Below, piece by piece: positions 1 to 8,471 of a stretch of 33,813 nucleotides of DNA. The translations under genes were made by a program, and so were the position numbers. The notes below the pieces were generated by a model that worked only from the letters and a program-made list of their open reading frames with translations, did not search any database and was not told the DNA's origin. Position 1 is the first letter of the stretch, and each line of letters starts with the position of its first letter. The stretch spans positions 1 through 33,813 of the forward strand of contig JALWTS010000020.1 in the NCBI GenBank assembly GCA_027077805.1, read 5' to 3'. Source of the DNA: Gammaproteobacteria bacterium (GTDB lineage: Bacteria > Pseudomonadota > Gammaproteobacteria > JABHGC01).

Positions 1-414
<414 letters not shown>

Positions 415-450
415 AAACCTTTGTCTTGTAAAAGTAATTACTGTTTTAAT

Positions 451-504
451 AAGTAATTTCAAAAGAATTTTGTCGGTACACAAAAGTACCCACACAAATT
501 ACTT
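451..504 (-). other. rRNA leader stem-loop region
   Basis: Two 9-base arms, AAGTAATTT (451-459) and AAATTACTT (496-504), are perfect reverse complements. Between them is a smaller hairpin, GGTAC (475-479) with GTACC (486-490) around a six-base loop. This part of the 16S precursor is expected to fold and help pre-rRNA processing; its role as an RNase III or similar processing structure is inferred, because the 3' partner strand after 16S is outside the window. Confidence 0.5.
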
Positions 505-510
505 GATCTT

Positions 511-525
511 CAATTTTTAAAGAGC
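511..525 (-). promoter_or_regulatory. boxA antitermination element of the rrn leader
   Basis: The minus strand reads GCTCTTTAAAAATTG, close to the E. coli rrn boxA core TGCTCTTTAACA. It lies between the promoter and the 16S 5' end, as expected for the NusB/NusE (S10) loading site that makes rRNA transcription resistant to Rho-dependent termination. Family knowledge plus a direct sequence match support this call. Confidence 0.75.
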
Positions 526-593
526 TAAAAATCACCAGCTTGGGATGATTTTGTTTAGCAAGTTTTGTTGCTTACTTGCTAAGAATGAGGTGC

Positions 594-660
594 ATTATAC
601 ACCTCGATTTTACCCTGTCAACAAAAAAATCATAAAAATTTAAAAAAACTTAAAGTTTTT
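594..660 (-). promoter_or_regulatory. rRNA operon promoter with AT-rich UP-like region
   Basis: On the minus strand a perfect -35 box TTGACA (621-616) is separated by 16 bases from a perfect -10 box TATAAT (599-594). The start point should be near 587. Upstream of the -35 box (622-660) the DNA is almost pure A/T with A and T tracts, as in rrn UP elements that bind the RNA polymerase alpha C-terminal domains. Six-base inverted arms GAGGTG (587-592) and CACCTC (600-605) flank the -10 box. The UP region abuts the tyrS stop codon at 664. Confidence 0.88.
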
Positions 661-663
661 AGC

Positions 664-1869
664 CTACACTTTATTTTTCAGTGTGATTTTCTTGAATTTA
701 CGCTTGCCTACTTGGTAAATATGCGTGGTGTTCACCTGTAGTTTTAATTGTGAATCCTCGACTTTAACTTGGTCAATTTTTACTGCTCCCTGCTTTAACA
801 TACGCAAGGCTTCAGAAGTGCTAGTTGTCAATCCTGCTTGTTTTAATAAGTTGGCAATAGGAATGTCATGCTCTATTTCTAAAACCATTTCAGTAATATC
901 ATTAGGCAGTTGCCCTTTGGCAAATTGCTGAGTAAAATTCTGATAGGCTTGTTCTGCTAATTGCTGAGAATGAAATCTTGCTACAATTTCTTTGGCTAAC
1001 GCTACTTTTATATTTCTAGGGTTTTCACCTTGATTGACGGCCTGTTGTAATTTTTCAATGTCATCCCAAGGTCGAAAACTTAATAATTCATAATAACGCC
1101 ACATTAAACTATCAGAAACTGACATAATTTTACCAAACATATCATTTGCAGGACTATCAATAGCGATAGAGTTATTTAGGGATTTTGACATTTTTTTCAC
1201 CCCGTCTAAACCTTCTAAAATTGGCATAGTTAACACAACTTGTGCTTCTAAACCCCGATTTTCTTGTAATTGTCGTCCCATTAATAGATTAAATTTCTGA
1301 TCAGTGCCACCAAGTTCAACATCGGCTTGCATTACTACTGAGTCATAACCTTGAATTAATGGATATAAAAACTCATGAATGGCAATCGCTTGTCCAGACC
1401 GATAACGCTTGGAAAAATCATCACGCTCCAACATTCTGGCAACCGTTTGTTGTGCGGCTAATTGAATTAAATCTGATGCACTCATTTTGCTCATCCAAGT
1501 AGAATTAAACATGACTTGAGTTTTATCAGGGTCTAAAATTTTAAACACTTGTTGTTGATAGGTTTGGGCATTTTGTTGCACTTGTTCTGGACTTAAAGGC
1601 TTGCGAGTTTCATTTTTTCCCGTAGGATCACCAATCATGCCAGTAAAATCGCCAATTAAAAATAAAATATCATGACCTAAATCTTGAAATTGTTTTAGTT
1701 TGTTCAGCAAAACGGTATGACCTAAGTGTAAATCAGGTGCCGTAGGATCAAATCCTGCTTTAATTCTTAATGGCCGATTTTTGTTTAGTTTTTTGATTAA
1801 TTCGGCTTCAGGTAAAATTTCATCCGTACCACGTTTGATCATGGCCAATGCTTGTTCTAAGGTCTGCAT
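664..1869 (-). CDS. tyrS: Tyrosyl-tRNA synthetase
   Basis: This enzyme charges tRNA-Tyr with tyrosine in the cytoplasm. The 401-residue product is a class I synthetase with the HIGH-type motif HLGH at residues 48-51, the GGTDQ tyrosine-pocket segment near 187-191 and an intact KMSKS loop at 226-230. An S4-type RNA-binding domain covers roughly residues 335-400. Length and sequence match the roughly 400-residue TyrRS group (TyrZ type of Pseudomonas) better than the 424-residue E. coli TyrS. The ATG at 1869 follows AAGGAT at good spacing. The gene is divergent from the cell-wall peptidase at 1988 and lies upstream of an rRNA operon, an order also known in Pseudomonas aeruginosa. No clear terminator separates it from the rrn promoter. 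High confidence. Confidence 0.97.
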   Translation of the reverse strand: MQTLEQALAMIKRGTDEILPEAELIKKLNKNRPLRIKAGFDPTAPDLHLGHTVLLNKLKQFQDLGHDILFLIGDFTGMIGDPTGKNETRKPLSPEQVQQNAQTYQQQVFKILDPDKTQVMFNSTWMSKMSASDLIQLAAQQTVARMLERDDFSKRYRSGQAIAIHEFLYPLIQGYDSVVMQADVELGGTDQKFNLLMGRQLQENRGLEAQVVLTMPILEGLDGVKKMSKSLNNSIAIDSPANDMFGKIMSVSDSLMWRYYELLSFRPWDDIEKLQQAVNQGENPRNIKVALAKEIVARFHSQQLAEQAYQNFTQQFAKGQLPNDITEMVLEIEHDIPIANLLKQAGLTTSTSEALRMLKQGAVKIDQVKVEDSQLKLQVNTTHIYQVGKRKFKKITLKNKV

Positions 1870-1935
1870 TTAAAATCCTTATTTAATTAAATCAATAAAT
1901 TGCAAAATATAATTAAAGTTTTTTATAAAAAAATA

Positions 1936-1964
1936 TTGACGATTTCATCCTCAGGTTATATGGT
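1936..1964 (+). promoter_or_regulatory. Possible sigma70 promoter for the mepM-like/anmK unit
   Basis: TTGACG (1936-1941) is followed after 17 bases by TATGGT (1959-1964), within the 118-bp divergent gap between tyrS and the peptidase gene at 1988. The match is moderate, and alternative -10 choices such as TATATG at 1957 exist. I could not define a convincing tyrS promoter in the same AT-rich gap. Confidence 0.4.
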
Positions 1965-1987
1965 TATATTTGTGATTCATCATAATA

Positions 1988-3574
1988 ATGAAAAAAACTA
2001 TGCTTGATTATAAATCGGATTCTGACATTTTTTCGCCTAATCGTAAAAACCCTAAAAAATTTCGCTGGCTATTATTATTATTTTTAATCATAGCGGGCGG
2101 TAGTATTGCTACTTTATATTTTTTAGAGCAGTCATCAAATCAAGATTTGATTCCTACTTCATCACCTTCTGACAATAAACGTATCAAAATTCCATTGCCA
2201 CTGCCACAACCCAATAGCAATTTAACCCCTTTACTACCTGAGCAACCATCGATAGCTAGTAATAATAGTGTAAGTTTGTCTATTTTAGAAGCACTAGAAC
2301 AATGGCAACAAGATATAAATATTGATGAGGTTATTACAAAAGATAGTATTGACTCATTACTCATTACGACAACACCACAAGAATATCTTCATGTAGAAAG
2401 CAAAACTACCGTCGAATCTGATACGAGTATAGTTGCGACTACTACTCTTTCCCAAAAGCTATCACAGTCGCAATATAAAGAATACCGTTATACGATTAAG
2501 GCAGGAGATACGCTATCCAATATATTTCAACAATGGGACCTTAGCACTAAACAACTTTTCGCTATTATCAATGTCAAGCCTATTTGCAAGAAATTAGTCT
2601 CTATCCGTCCTGGACAAACTTTATATGCTAAAATAGATGATAATCAGCGGTTACAACAATTAGACTATCACTTTGACCAACTAAATTTTTTGCAAATTCG
2701 TCAACAGCAATCGAAATTTCAAGCAGAAATCATTAAAAAGCCAGTAGAAACCAGAATTATTCAAGCAACAGGCACTGTTGGCAATTCTTTATTTTTATCC
2801 GCTCAAAATGCAGGCTTATCGGATGCTATTATTATGAAATTAGTTCATATTTTTGCTTGGGACATTGATTTTGCCCTGGATATTCGTACAGGTGATCAGT
2901 TTTCAGTCATTTATCAGCAATATTATATTGGGAATAAAAAAATTAAAGATGGTCATATTTTAGCAGTCGAATTTATTAATCAAAATAAATCTTATCAAGC
3001 AATTCGTTATACTGATCCTGAAAATCAGACGGGTTATTATACACCCAACGGGCATAACCTACATAAAGCATTTTTACGCACACCTGTCAAATTTAGTCGA
3101 ATTAGTTCTTATTTTAACCCTAATCGTTGGCACCCAATTTTGCATAAAATTAAAGCCCACAACGGCGTTGATTATGCCGCTCCAACTGGTACACCAATTA
3201 AAGTAACGGCTAATGGTAAAGTTATTTTCAAAGGTTATAAAGGCGGTTATGGGAATACAATTATTGTACAACATAGTAAAAATATTGAAACTTTATATGC
3301 CCATTTATCAAAATTTCATCACAAACTAAAAGTAGGTCAAGCGGTTAAACAAGGTCAAATCATTGGTTATGTGGGAAAAACCGGCCGTGCAACTGGACCA
3401 CATTTGCATTATGAATTTCATTTAAATGGTAAATATCAAAATCCATTAACCGTGAAATTACCTAAAACCATGCCATTAGCCCAACAATATCTACAAGATT
3501 TTAAACAAAAATCAGCACCCTTATTGGCAGAGTTAGCACAATTACGCCAAACAAAAGTCGTGCTAAAAAATTAA
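1988..3574 (+). CDS. mepM: Membrane-anchored murein endopeptidase (LysM-like + peptidase M23, MepM type)
   Basis: Predicted D,D-endopeptidase that cleaves peptide cross-links in peptidoglycan and makes room for new strands. The 528-residue protein has a short cytoplasmic N-terminus, one membrane segment (about 26-46), a low-complexity linker, and an OapA/LysM-like peptidoglycan-binding domain (about 165-215, beginning YTIKAGDTL). A middle domain typical of MepM/YebA proteins follows, then a C-terminal M23 lysostaphin-type domain. The zinc ligands are visible as H391-x3-D395 (HNGVD) and HLH at 472-474, so the enzyme should be active. The ATG at 1988 has no strong Shine-Dalgarno; an in-frame ATG at 2000 is an alternative. 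anmK follows after 15 bases, so one transcript probably covers both. The tyrS-mepM-anmK-erpA neighbourhood is shared with Pseudomonas. Confidence 0.9.
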   Translation: MKKTMLDYKSDSDIFSPNRKNPKKFRWLLLLFLIIAGGSIATLYFLEQSSNQDLIPTSSPSDNKRIKIPLPLPQPNSNLTPLLPEQPSIASNNSVSLSILEALEQWQQDINIDEVITKDSIDSLLITTTPQEYLHVESKTTVESDTSIVATTTLSQKLSQSQYKEYRYTIKAGDTLSNIFQQWDLSTKQLFAIINVKPICKKLVSIRPGQTLYAKIDDNQRLQQLDYHFDQLNFLQIRQQQSKFQAEIIKKPVETRIIQATGTVGNSLFLSAQNAGLSDAIIMKLVHIFAWDIDFALDIRTGDQFSVIYQQYYIGNKKIKDGHILAVEFINQNKSYQAIRYTDPENQTGYYTPNGHNLHKAFLRTPVKFSRISSYFNPNRWHPILHKIKAHNGVDYAAPTGTPIKVTANGKVIFKGYKGGYGNTIIVQHSKNIETLYAHLSKFHHKLKVGQAVKQGQIIGYVGKTGRATGPHLHYEFHLNGKYQNPLTVKLPKTMPLAQQYLQDFKQKSAPLLAELAQLRQTKVVLKN

Positions 3575-3589
3575 AAGCATTAATAACTC

Positions 3590-4714
3590 ATGCCACAAGA
3601 TGATATTTTTATTGGATTAATGTCAGGCACTAGCCTGGATGCTATTGATGCGGTTGCCTGTCAATTATATGCTAATCATGTTGAGATTATTGCGACTTAT
3701 CATCAACCAATAGCAACAGAACTCAAACAACAATTACTTTACTTGAGTTCTGAGCAAACTGATGCGAAATATCCAGAAAAAATCCAATTACTAGGACAGT
3801 TAGACACCCAGTTAGGGCAATTATTTGCCGATACGGTTTTAAATTTATTAATACAACATCAACTCTGTGCCACACAAATTAAAGCCATTGGCAGTCATGG
3901 TCAAACCATTCGTCATCATCCAGACCTAAAACATGGCTTTAGCTTACAAATTGCCGATCCTAACCGCATTGCTCAATTAACGGGGATTACCACTATTGCT
4001 GATTTTCGTCGTCGAGACTTAGTAGTTAATGGTCAAGGCGCACCTTTAGTTCCTGCCTTTCACCAGGCTTTATTTTATAAGGCTAATGATAATCGAGTCG
4101 TCATAAATATTGGTGGTATGGCAAATATTACAGTTCTAGCAACGAATGCCAATCAGGTAATCGGTTTTGATACGGGCCCTGGCAATGTATTATTAGATAC
4201 TTGGATTGGTCAACATCAAGAGAAAGCCTATGACCATAATGGTGATTGGGCAAAACAAGGACAGATTAATCAAATATTACTACAACAATTCTTAAATGAT
4301 CCGTATTTTCAACTCCCCCCACCCAAAAGCACTGGACGTGAATATTTTCATATTGAATGGTTAAAACAATTTTTAAAAGATAAGCAATTATCATCTATTG
4401 ATATTCAAACTACGCTGACTGAACTCACGGCAATGACGATTAGTCAAGCTATCAAAAAATATGCACCTGCCACTCAAACCGTTTTAATTTGTGGTGGTGG
4501 TGCGAATAATCAGTATTTATTACAAAGGATTAGTCAACAGCTCGATGTAATCAACATCAGCACTACAAAAGAATATGGACTTGATCCACAATGGGTAGAA
4601 GCCACAGCCTTTGCTTGGCTAGCAAAACAAACCTTAAATCGTTTAACTGGAAATCTACCTAGTGTTACAGGAGCAACACTACCCGTAATTTTGGGTGGGA
4701 TATATTATAGTTAA
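3590..4714 (+). CDS. anmK: Anhydro-N-acetylmuramic acid kinase
   Basis: AnmK opens the 1,6-anhydro ring of anhydro-MurNAc released by lytic transglycosylases and phosphorylates it to MurNAc-6-phosphate during peptidoglycan recycling in the cytoplasm. The 374-residue product has the family start GLMSGTSLDAID (residues 9-20), GSHGQTIRHHP (101-111), DFRRRD (138-143), and GFDTGPGN (192-199) carrying the proposed catalytic Asp194. Length is typical of the family. The gene lies 15 bases after the peptidase gene with a weak ribosome binding site, so translation may depend on coupling. It fits functionally with the MltF-like transglycosylase at 20936 and the two M23 enzymes of this window. It ends at a bidirectional terminator shared with erpA. 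Confidence 0.96.
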   Translation: MPQDDIFIGLMSGTSLDAIDAVACQLYANHVEIIATYHQPIATELKQQLLYLSSEQTDAKYPEKIQLLGQLDTQLGQLFADTVLNLLIQHQLCATQIKAIGSHGQTIRHHPDLKHGFSLQIADPNRIAQLTGITTIADFRRRDLVVNGQGAPLVPAFHQALFYKANDNRVVINIGGMANITVLATNANQVIGFDTGPGNVLLDTWIGQHQEKAYDHNGDWAKQGQINQILLQQFLNDPYFQLPPPKSTGREYFHIEWLKQFLKDKQLSSIDIQTTLTELTAMTISQAIKKYAPATQTVLICGGGANNQYLLQRISQQLDVINISTTKEYGLDPQWVEATAFAWLAKQTLNRLTGNLPSVTGATLPVILGGIYYS

Positions 4715-4720
4715 GCAAAA

Positions 4721-4751
4721 AAAACAGAGATAGCATCACTATCCCTGTTTT
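4721..4751. terminator. Bidirectional terminator between anmK and erpA
   Basis: An inverted repeat pairs AAAACAG..GATAG (4721-4733, one internal mismatch at 4728) with CTATC..CTGTTTT (4739-4751) around the loop CATCA. It begins seven bases after the anmK stop and lies between convergent genes. Stem flanks are A-rich on one side and T-rich on the other, so each strand produces a stem followed by U residues. Confidence 0.8.
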
Positions 4752-4784
4752 ATCAAAACTATCCGAGACAACTCAAAGCTAAAT

Positions 4785-5117
4785 TTAAGCTGAAAAAGAA
4801 GAACCGCAACCACAAGTAGTCGTCGCATTAGGATTTTTAATCACAAAGCGTTCGCCTTCTAATCCTGAAACAAAATTAACTTCCGCCCCTACCAAATATT
4901 GATAACTCATGGGATCGACTAATAAAGTTACGCCATTAGTTGTTACTTTGGTATCACCATCTTGCGTCTCTTCATCAAAAGTAAAGCCATATTGGAAACC
5001 AGAACAGCCCCCACCTGTAACATACACTCGTAGCATTAATGCATCATTGTCTTCTTCTGCAATTAATTGTTTAACTTTATCTGCGGCACTTTCAGTAAAA
5101 ACAATTGGATCACTCAT
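4785..5117 (-). CDS. erpA: Iron-sulfur cluster insertion protein ErpA (A-type carrier)
   Basis: ErpA carries Fe-S clusters from the assembly machinery to apoproteins, notably isoprenoid-synthesis enzymes. The 110-residue product is a complete HesB/IscA-family protein with the three cluster-binding cysteines: C38 in GGGCSGFQ, and C102 and C104 in TTCGCGSSF near the C-terminus. The start ATG is preceded by GAGGG. Although it lies 59 bases behind the bactofilin gene on the same strand, a good promoter spans the end of that gene, so erpA probably has its own transcript. It ends at the terminator shared with anmK. The neighbourhood anmK-erpA-argC is as in Pseudomonas, which supports ErpA over IscA or ErpB-like paralogues. 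Confidence 0.95.
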   Translation of the reverse strand: MSDPIVFTESAADKVKQLIAEEDNDALMLRVYVTGGGCSGFQYGFTFDEETQDGDTKVTTNGVTLLVDPMSYQYLVGAEVNFVSGLEGERFVIKNPNATTTCGCGSSFSA

Positions 5118-5151
5118 TAAAATATACCCTCTAAAATTGATTTAACAGCTT

Positions 5152-5180
5152 ATTATGCTAATTCCGAGTAAATTAGTCAA
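5152..5180 (-). promoter_or_regulatory. erpA promoter overlapping the bactofilin stop
   Basis: The minus strand has TTGACT (5180-5175), 17 bases, then CATAAT (5157-5152), a close sigma70 match. Transcription should start near 5145, giving a leader of about 28 bases. The -35 box covers the last codons of the bactofilin gene (stop at 5177). I saw no obvious IscR-type site, but the match could not be scored. Confidence 0.7.
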
Positions 5181-5566
5181 GTATTAGATTCTGGCTTGCT
5201 TTGGTGAATCAAATTGCCATTCACATCCGCTCCAATCGCCATTTCTAGTAAATTATAATAAACATTCCCTGTAATCCTAGCCTCAGGTCCTAATTCAATA
5301 CGTTCTGAGGAATAAATATCCCCAATTACCGTACCATTGATAACAATATTATTCGCATGAATTTCACCTTCAATTTTAGCTAAAGCACTCATGCTTAAAC
5401 CATTTTCATGTTTCTCATCGTCTATCGCAAAAATATTGCCTTTAAGTTCACCATCAATATGCAAACCACTATGAAAATGAATATCACCTGAAATTGCCGT
5501 ACCCTCGCCAATGATTGTCATAACTTTAGGCGGACGAAATTTTTTATACTTTTTTCGGGTAAACAT
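5177..5566 (-). CDS. Bactofilin (polymer-forming cytoskeletal protein)
   Basis: Bactofilins polymerise without nucleotides into filaments, often at the inner membrane, and organise local cell-wall synthesis or cell shape. The 129-residue product has a short basic N-terminal tail and then the single beta-helix domain, beginning near residue 15 (TIIGEGTAISGDIHF) and running to about 115, with the recurring G-x-I/V turns typical of the right-handed beta-helix (for example GELKGNI, GTVIGDIY, ARITGNVY). The ATG at 5566 is preceded by AAGG. The gene follows the membrane coiled-coil gene by 15 bases and probably shares its transcript. A bactofilin gene at this spot between argC and erpA also occurs in pseudomonads, as far as I recall. 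The partner is likely the upstream membrane protein, but that is inference. Confidence 0.88.
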   Translation of the reverse strand: MFTRKKYKKFRPPKVMTIIGEGTAISGDIHFHSGLHIDGELKGNIFAIDDEKHENGLSMSALAKIEGEIHANNIVINGTVIGDIYSSERIELGPEARITGNVYYNLLEMAIGADVNGNLIHQSKPESNT

Positions 5567-5581
5567 GGGATTAGCCTTAAA

Positions 5582-6352
5582 TTATGGTAATGTTTTCGTA
5601 TTATTCGCTTGCATCAAAATTTTTGACCAATAGTAATCATAATCCGTTTGTTGAGGTTTTTTATCTTTTTTCATCGCTGCTTTCCATAAACTAATTTTTA
5701 GGATTTGAGGAACAAAGTCTGATGGCAATTGAATAATGCCCGTTAGATACTGAAAATATTTTAGTTGATAAACTTGTTTTTCTTGTTTGGTAGCCGTTAT
5801 TTCAGCAAAACTTAAGCGAGTTTTCGCTTTATCCAATAATTGCAAAGACCATTCTCCTGTAATTAACGTTGCCTTAGCTTTCGCTTGTAACAATATAAAT
5901 TGATATTGATACTGATTTTTTTGAGGCATAGGCAAGATTTTAACATTTTGAATCACTAATTTTTTTTGATTAATATCAGGCAACTCGATTTCTTGATAAA
6001 ATGCCAGTTTTTGCTGTAATGCCTGATATTGTTGCTGTAACTGATAAAATTGTTGTTGCAATTGTTGCCAACTTTGTTTATCAATATCATAACTACGAGC
6101 TAATAAACGATATTTGTATTGCCATTGCTGATTTTCTGCGGTTAATGATTCAATTTTTTGGCGTTGCTTATGCTGAGCTATGATTAATTGGTTTTTTTCC
6201 AAATTAACTTGATCACGCCCATAATCAAACGCTAGAACAAGAGCAAGCAATACCACCATAATAAGCAACAGCAATGCCAACCAAAACTTCCAAATGGGTT
6301 CAGGATAAACAATTTTAGGTGATAAATAATATTGCTGGCTAGACACAATCAC
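5582..6352 (-). CDS. Single-pass inner-membrane coiled-coil protein (DUF6776-like)
   Basis: No enzymatic motif is recognisable. The 256-residue product has a cytoplasmic N-terminus of about 22 residues, one strongly hydrophobic segment (about 23-42), a Gln-rich coiled coil (about 50-125) and a globular C-terminal region (about 125-240) rich in beta-strand-like segments, presumably periplasmic. Position between argC and the bactofilin gene matches an uncharacterised family in Pseudomonas, which I believe is annotated DUF6776; the name is from memory. The start is GTG and overlaps the argC TAG stop (TAGTG), so translation is probably coupled; a second in-frame GTG lies two codons later. A role as membrane partner or anchor for the bactofilin is plausible from the adjacency but not shown. 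Confidence 0.75.
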   Translation of the reverse strand: MIVSSQQYYLSPKIVYPEPIWKFWLALLLLIMVVLLALVLAFDYGRDQVNLEKNQLIIAQHKQRQKIESLTAENQQWQYKYRLLARSYDIDKQSWQQLQQQFYQLQQQYQALQQKLAFYQEIELPDINQKKLVIQNVKILPMPQKNQYQYQFILLQAKAKATLITGEWSLQLLDKAKTRLSFAEITATKQEKQVYQLKYFQYLTGIIQLPSDFVPQILKISLWKAAMKKDKKPQQTDYDYYWSKILMQANNTKTLP

Positions 6353-7386
6353 TAAGGCATAATGGCAATATTATCCAGACCTAAGGTTTCTGAGCAATCA
6401 AACAATAAATTCATATTTTGAATCGCCTGCCCTGCAGCACCTTTGACTAAATTATCAATGACTGATAATACAATTAATTTGTTTGGTGTTGGCTGATAAA
6501 CTGCGATTCGACACATATTAGAACCCAATACACTACGAGTTTCTGGCGTGAAACCCAAATTTAAAACATCGACAAAGGCTTCATTCTGAAAATGTTGTTG
6601 ATATAAACCATGCACTTCTTTCAAATCCATTGGCTGAACTAATGACACATACATTGTTGCTAAAATGCCACGCATCATAGGAATTAAATGGGGTACAAAA
6701 ATTAAATCGACAGGTTTAGCCGTCATAACGGTTAATTGTTCAGTAATTTCAGGTTGATGTCTATGCCCTGCTACGGCGTAAGCTTTTAAACTTTCATTAA
6801 CTTCACAAAAAGCTGTGGCTAAATTTGCCTTGCGTCCTGCCCCACTCACGCCTGATTTTGCATCAATGATAATAGAACTAACATCAATTAATTCTGATTT
6901 TAGTAAAGGCAACAAGCCTAATTGCACTGCCGTAGGATAACAACCTGGATTCGCAATAATATTCGCCTTAGCAATTTGCTTTCGTGCTACTTCAGGTAAA
7001 CCATATACTGCTTCGCTCAGTAATTCAGGACACGCATGTGGCATACCATACCACTGTTGCCACACTTGGGCATTTTTTAAGCGAAAATCAGCGGCTAAAT
7101 CAATGACCTTAATCCCTTTTGCCAGTAATTCTACTGCCATTGTCATAGCAGTACCATTTGGAGTGGCAAAAAAAACGACATCACAATTAGCGAAATTGTC
7201 TAATTTTGGTAAAGTAAATGCTAAGTCAACACTATCTTTTAAATTTGGAAATAATTGGCTAACGGATTTGCCTTGTTCGGAACGAGAGCTAATTGCTTCT
7301 AATGAAACCTGCGGATGTTTAGCTAATAAGCGAATCAGTTCAAGCCCAGTGTAACCTGTCCCACCGACAATCCCCACCTTGATCAT
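6352..7386 (-). CDS. argC: N-acetyl-gamma-glutamyl-phosphate reductase
   Basis: ArgC reduces N-acetylglutamyl-phosphate to the semialdehyde with NADPH, the third step of arginine synthesis. The 344-residue product has the N-terminal dinucleotide-binding loop GGTGYTG (residues 8-14) and the catalytic cysteine C149 in NPGCYPTA, with the C-terminal catalytic domain complete to the family-typical end. Length equals the usual type 1 ArgC. Its ATG overlaps the hisC stop as ATGA, and its TAG overlaps the next GTG start, so it sits in the middle of a translationally coupled chain. Attachment of argC directly behind hisC joins arginine and histidine genes in one transcript here. Confidence 0.96.
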   Translation of the reverse strand: MIKVGIVGGTGYTGLELIRLLAKHPQVSLEAISSRSEQGKSVSQLFPNLKDSVDLAFTLPKLDNFANCDVVFFATPNGTAMTMAVELLAKGIKVIDLAADFRLKNAQVWQQWYGMPHACPELLSEAVYGLPEVARKQIAKANIIANPGCYPTAVQLGLLPLLKSELIDVSSIIIDAKSGVSGAGRKANLATAFCEVNESLKAYAVAGHRHQPEITEQLTVMTAKPVDLIFVPHLIPMMRGILATMYVSLVQPMDLKEVHGLYQQHFQNEAFVDVLNLGFTPETRSVLGSNMCRIAVYQPTPNKLIVLSVIDNLVKGAAGQAIQNMNLLFDCSETLGLDNIAIMP

Positions 7387-8459
7387 AACAATTTCCCCAA
7401 TTTTCGTAAAAATTGCTGGTTTTCGGTTTGCGTGCCAATGGTTACTCGTAAACCATTTTTTATTTTAGGCTCTAAATTTTTAATTAAAATGCCCGCTTTT
7501 TGTAAGCCTAAAAATAATCGTTTGGCTTCGCCATCAGGTGATTCAAATAAAATAAAATTAGCTTGACTAGGATAGACTTTTAAACCCAAAGTTTTTAATT
7601 CATTCAGCATGACATCTCTATCTTGACAAATTTGTTCGGCTTGATGATAAAAAATATGTTGATATTGCAAAGCAAAATCCGCCGTATATTGAGTTAAACT
7701 ACTGATGTTATAAGGTAATCTTAATTTATCAATTTGGGATATCCATGCACTATCCCCCACTAATAATCCCAAACGCAAGCCTGCCAACCCCATTTTAGAA
7801 ATAGTTCGCATAATCAAAACATTATCCCATTGTGATAGTTTGGGTAAAAAACTTTTATTTGTAAAAGGAGCATACGCTTCGTCAATCACTACCAAACCAT
7901 CGCTTGCTTTAATAATTGCGAATATGTCCTTTTGTTTGAACAAATTTCCAGTAGGGTTATTGGGATAGGATAAAAAAATAATCGCAGGTCGATGTTGTTT
8001 GATCGCGGCTAACATTTTAGGCGTATCCAAATTAAAATCAGCATTTAATGGCACCCCAATATAATCACAATAGGCATGCTGACTAATCATTTGATACATA
8101 ACAAAAGTTGGCTCTGGCGCTAAAATTTTAACGGATTTTTCTGGCTGTGCCACCGCTAATGCTAACATTTGAATCAGTTCATCAGAACCATTACCTAAAA
8201 CCAAATCTAAATCGTCAGAAATTTTCATCACCTGACGTAAACGCTGTTTTAACTCTAATGCCTGTGGGTCAGGATAGCGATTGACTTCTTGATTCGCAAG
8301 ACCATCAAACCATGATTGCTTCATAGGAGCAGGCCAAGTATAAGGATTTTCCATAGCATCTAACTTACATAAAATATTATCAGTTGGCATAACTTGATAA
8401 GCAGATTGTGCTAAAATATCTGATCGCAACCATTGTTTTACTTTGTTTTCTATTGACAT
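7383..8459 (-). CDS. hisC: Histidinol-phosphate aminotransferase
   Basis: HisC is a PLP-dependent class I/II aminotransferase that converts imidazole-acetol phosphate to histidinol phosphate. The 358-residue product shows LGNGSDELI (about 88-96), the NNPTG segment (167-171), VIDEAYAPF with the PLP-contacting Asp (about 191-199) and the Schiff-base lysine K222 in TISKMGLAGLRLG. Length is typical. The gene follows hisD after 12 bases and overlaps argC by four bases (ATGA). HisC-type enzymes can be confused with aromatic or cobalamin-pathway aminotransferases; the hisD neighbour makes the histidine role the likely one. Confidence 0.95.
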   Translation of the reverse strand: MSIENKVKQWLRSDILAQSAYQVMPTDNILCKLDAMENPYTWPAPMKQSWFDGLANQEVNRYPDPQALELKQRLRQVMKISDDLDLVLGNGSDELIQMLALAVAQPEKSVKILAPEPTFVMYQMISQHAYCDYIGVPLNADFNLDTPKMLAAIKQHRPAIIFLSYPNNPTGNLFKQKDIFAIIKASDGLVVIDEAYAPFTNKSFLPKLSQWDNVLIMRTISKMGLAGLRLGLLVGDSAWISQIDKLRLPYNISSLTQYTADFALQYQHIFYHQAEQICQDRDVMLNELKTLGLKVYPSQANFILFESPDGEAKRLFLGLQKAGILIKNLEPKIKNGLRVTIGTQTENQQFLRKLGKLL

Positions 8460-8471
8460 TATTACCTTCCA

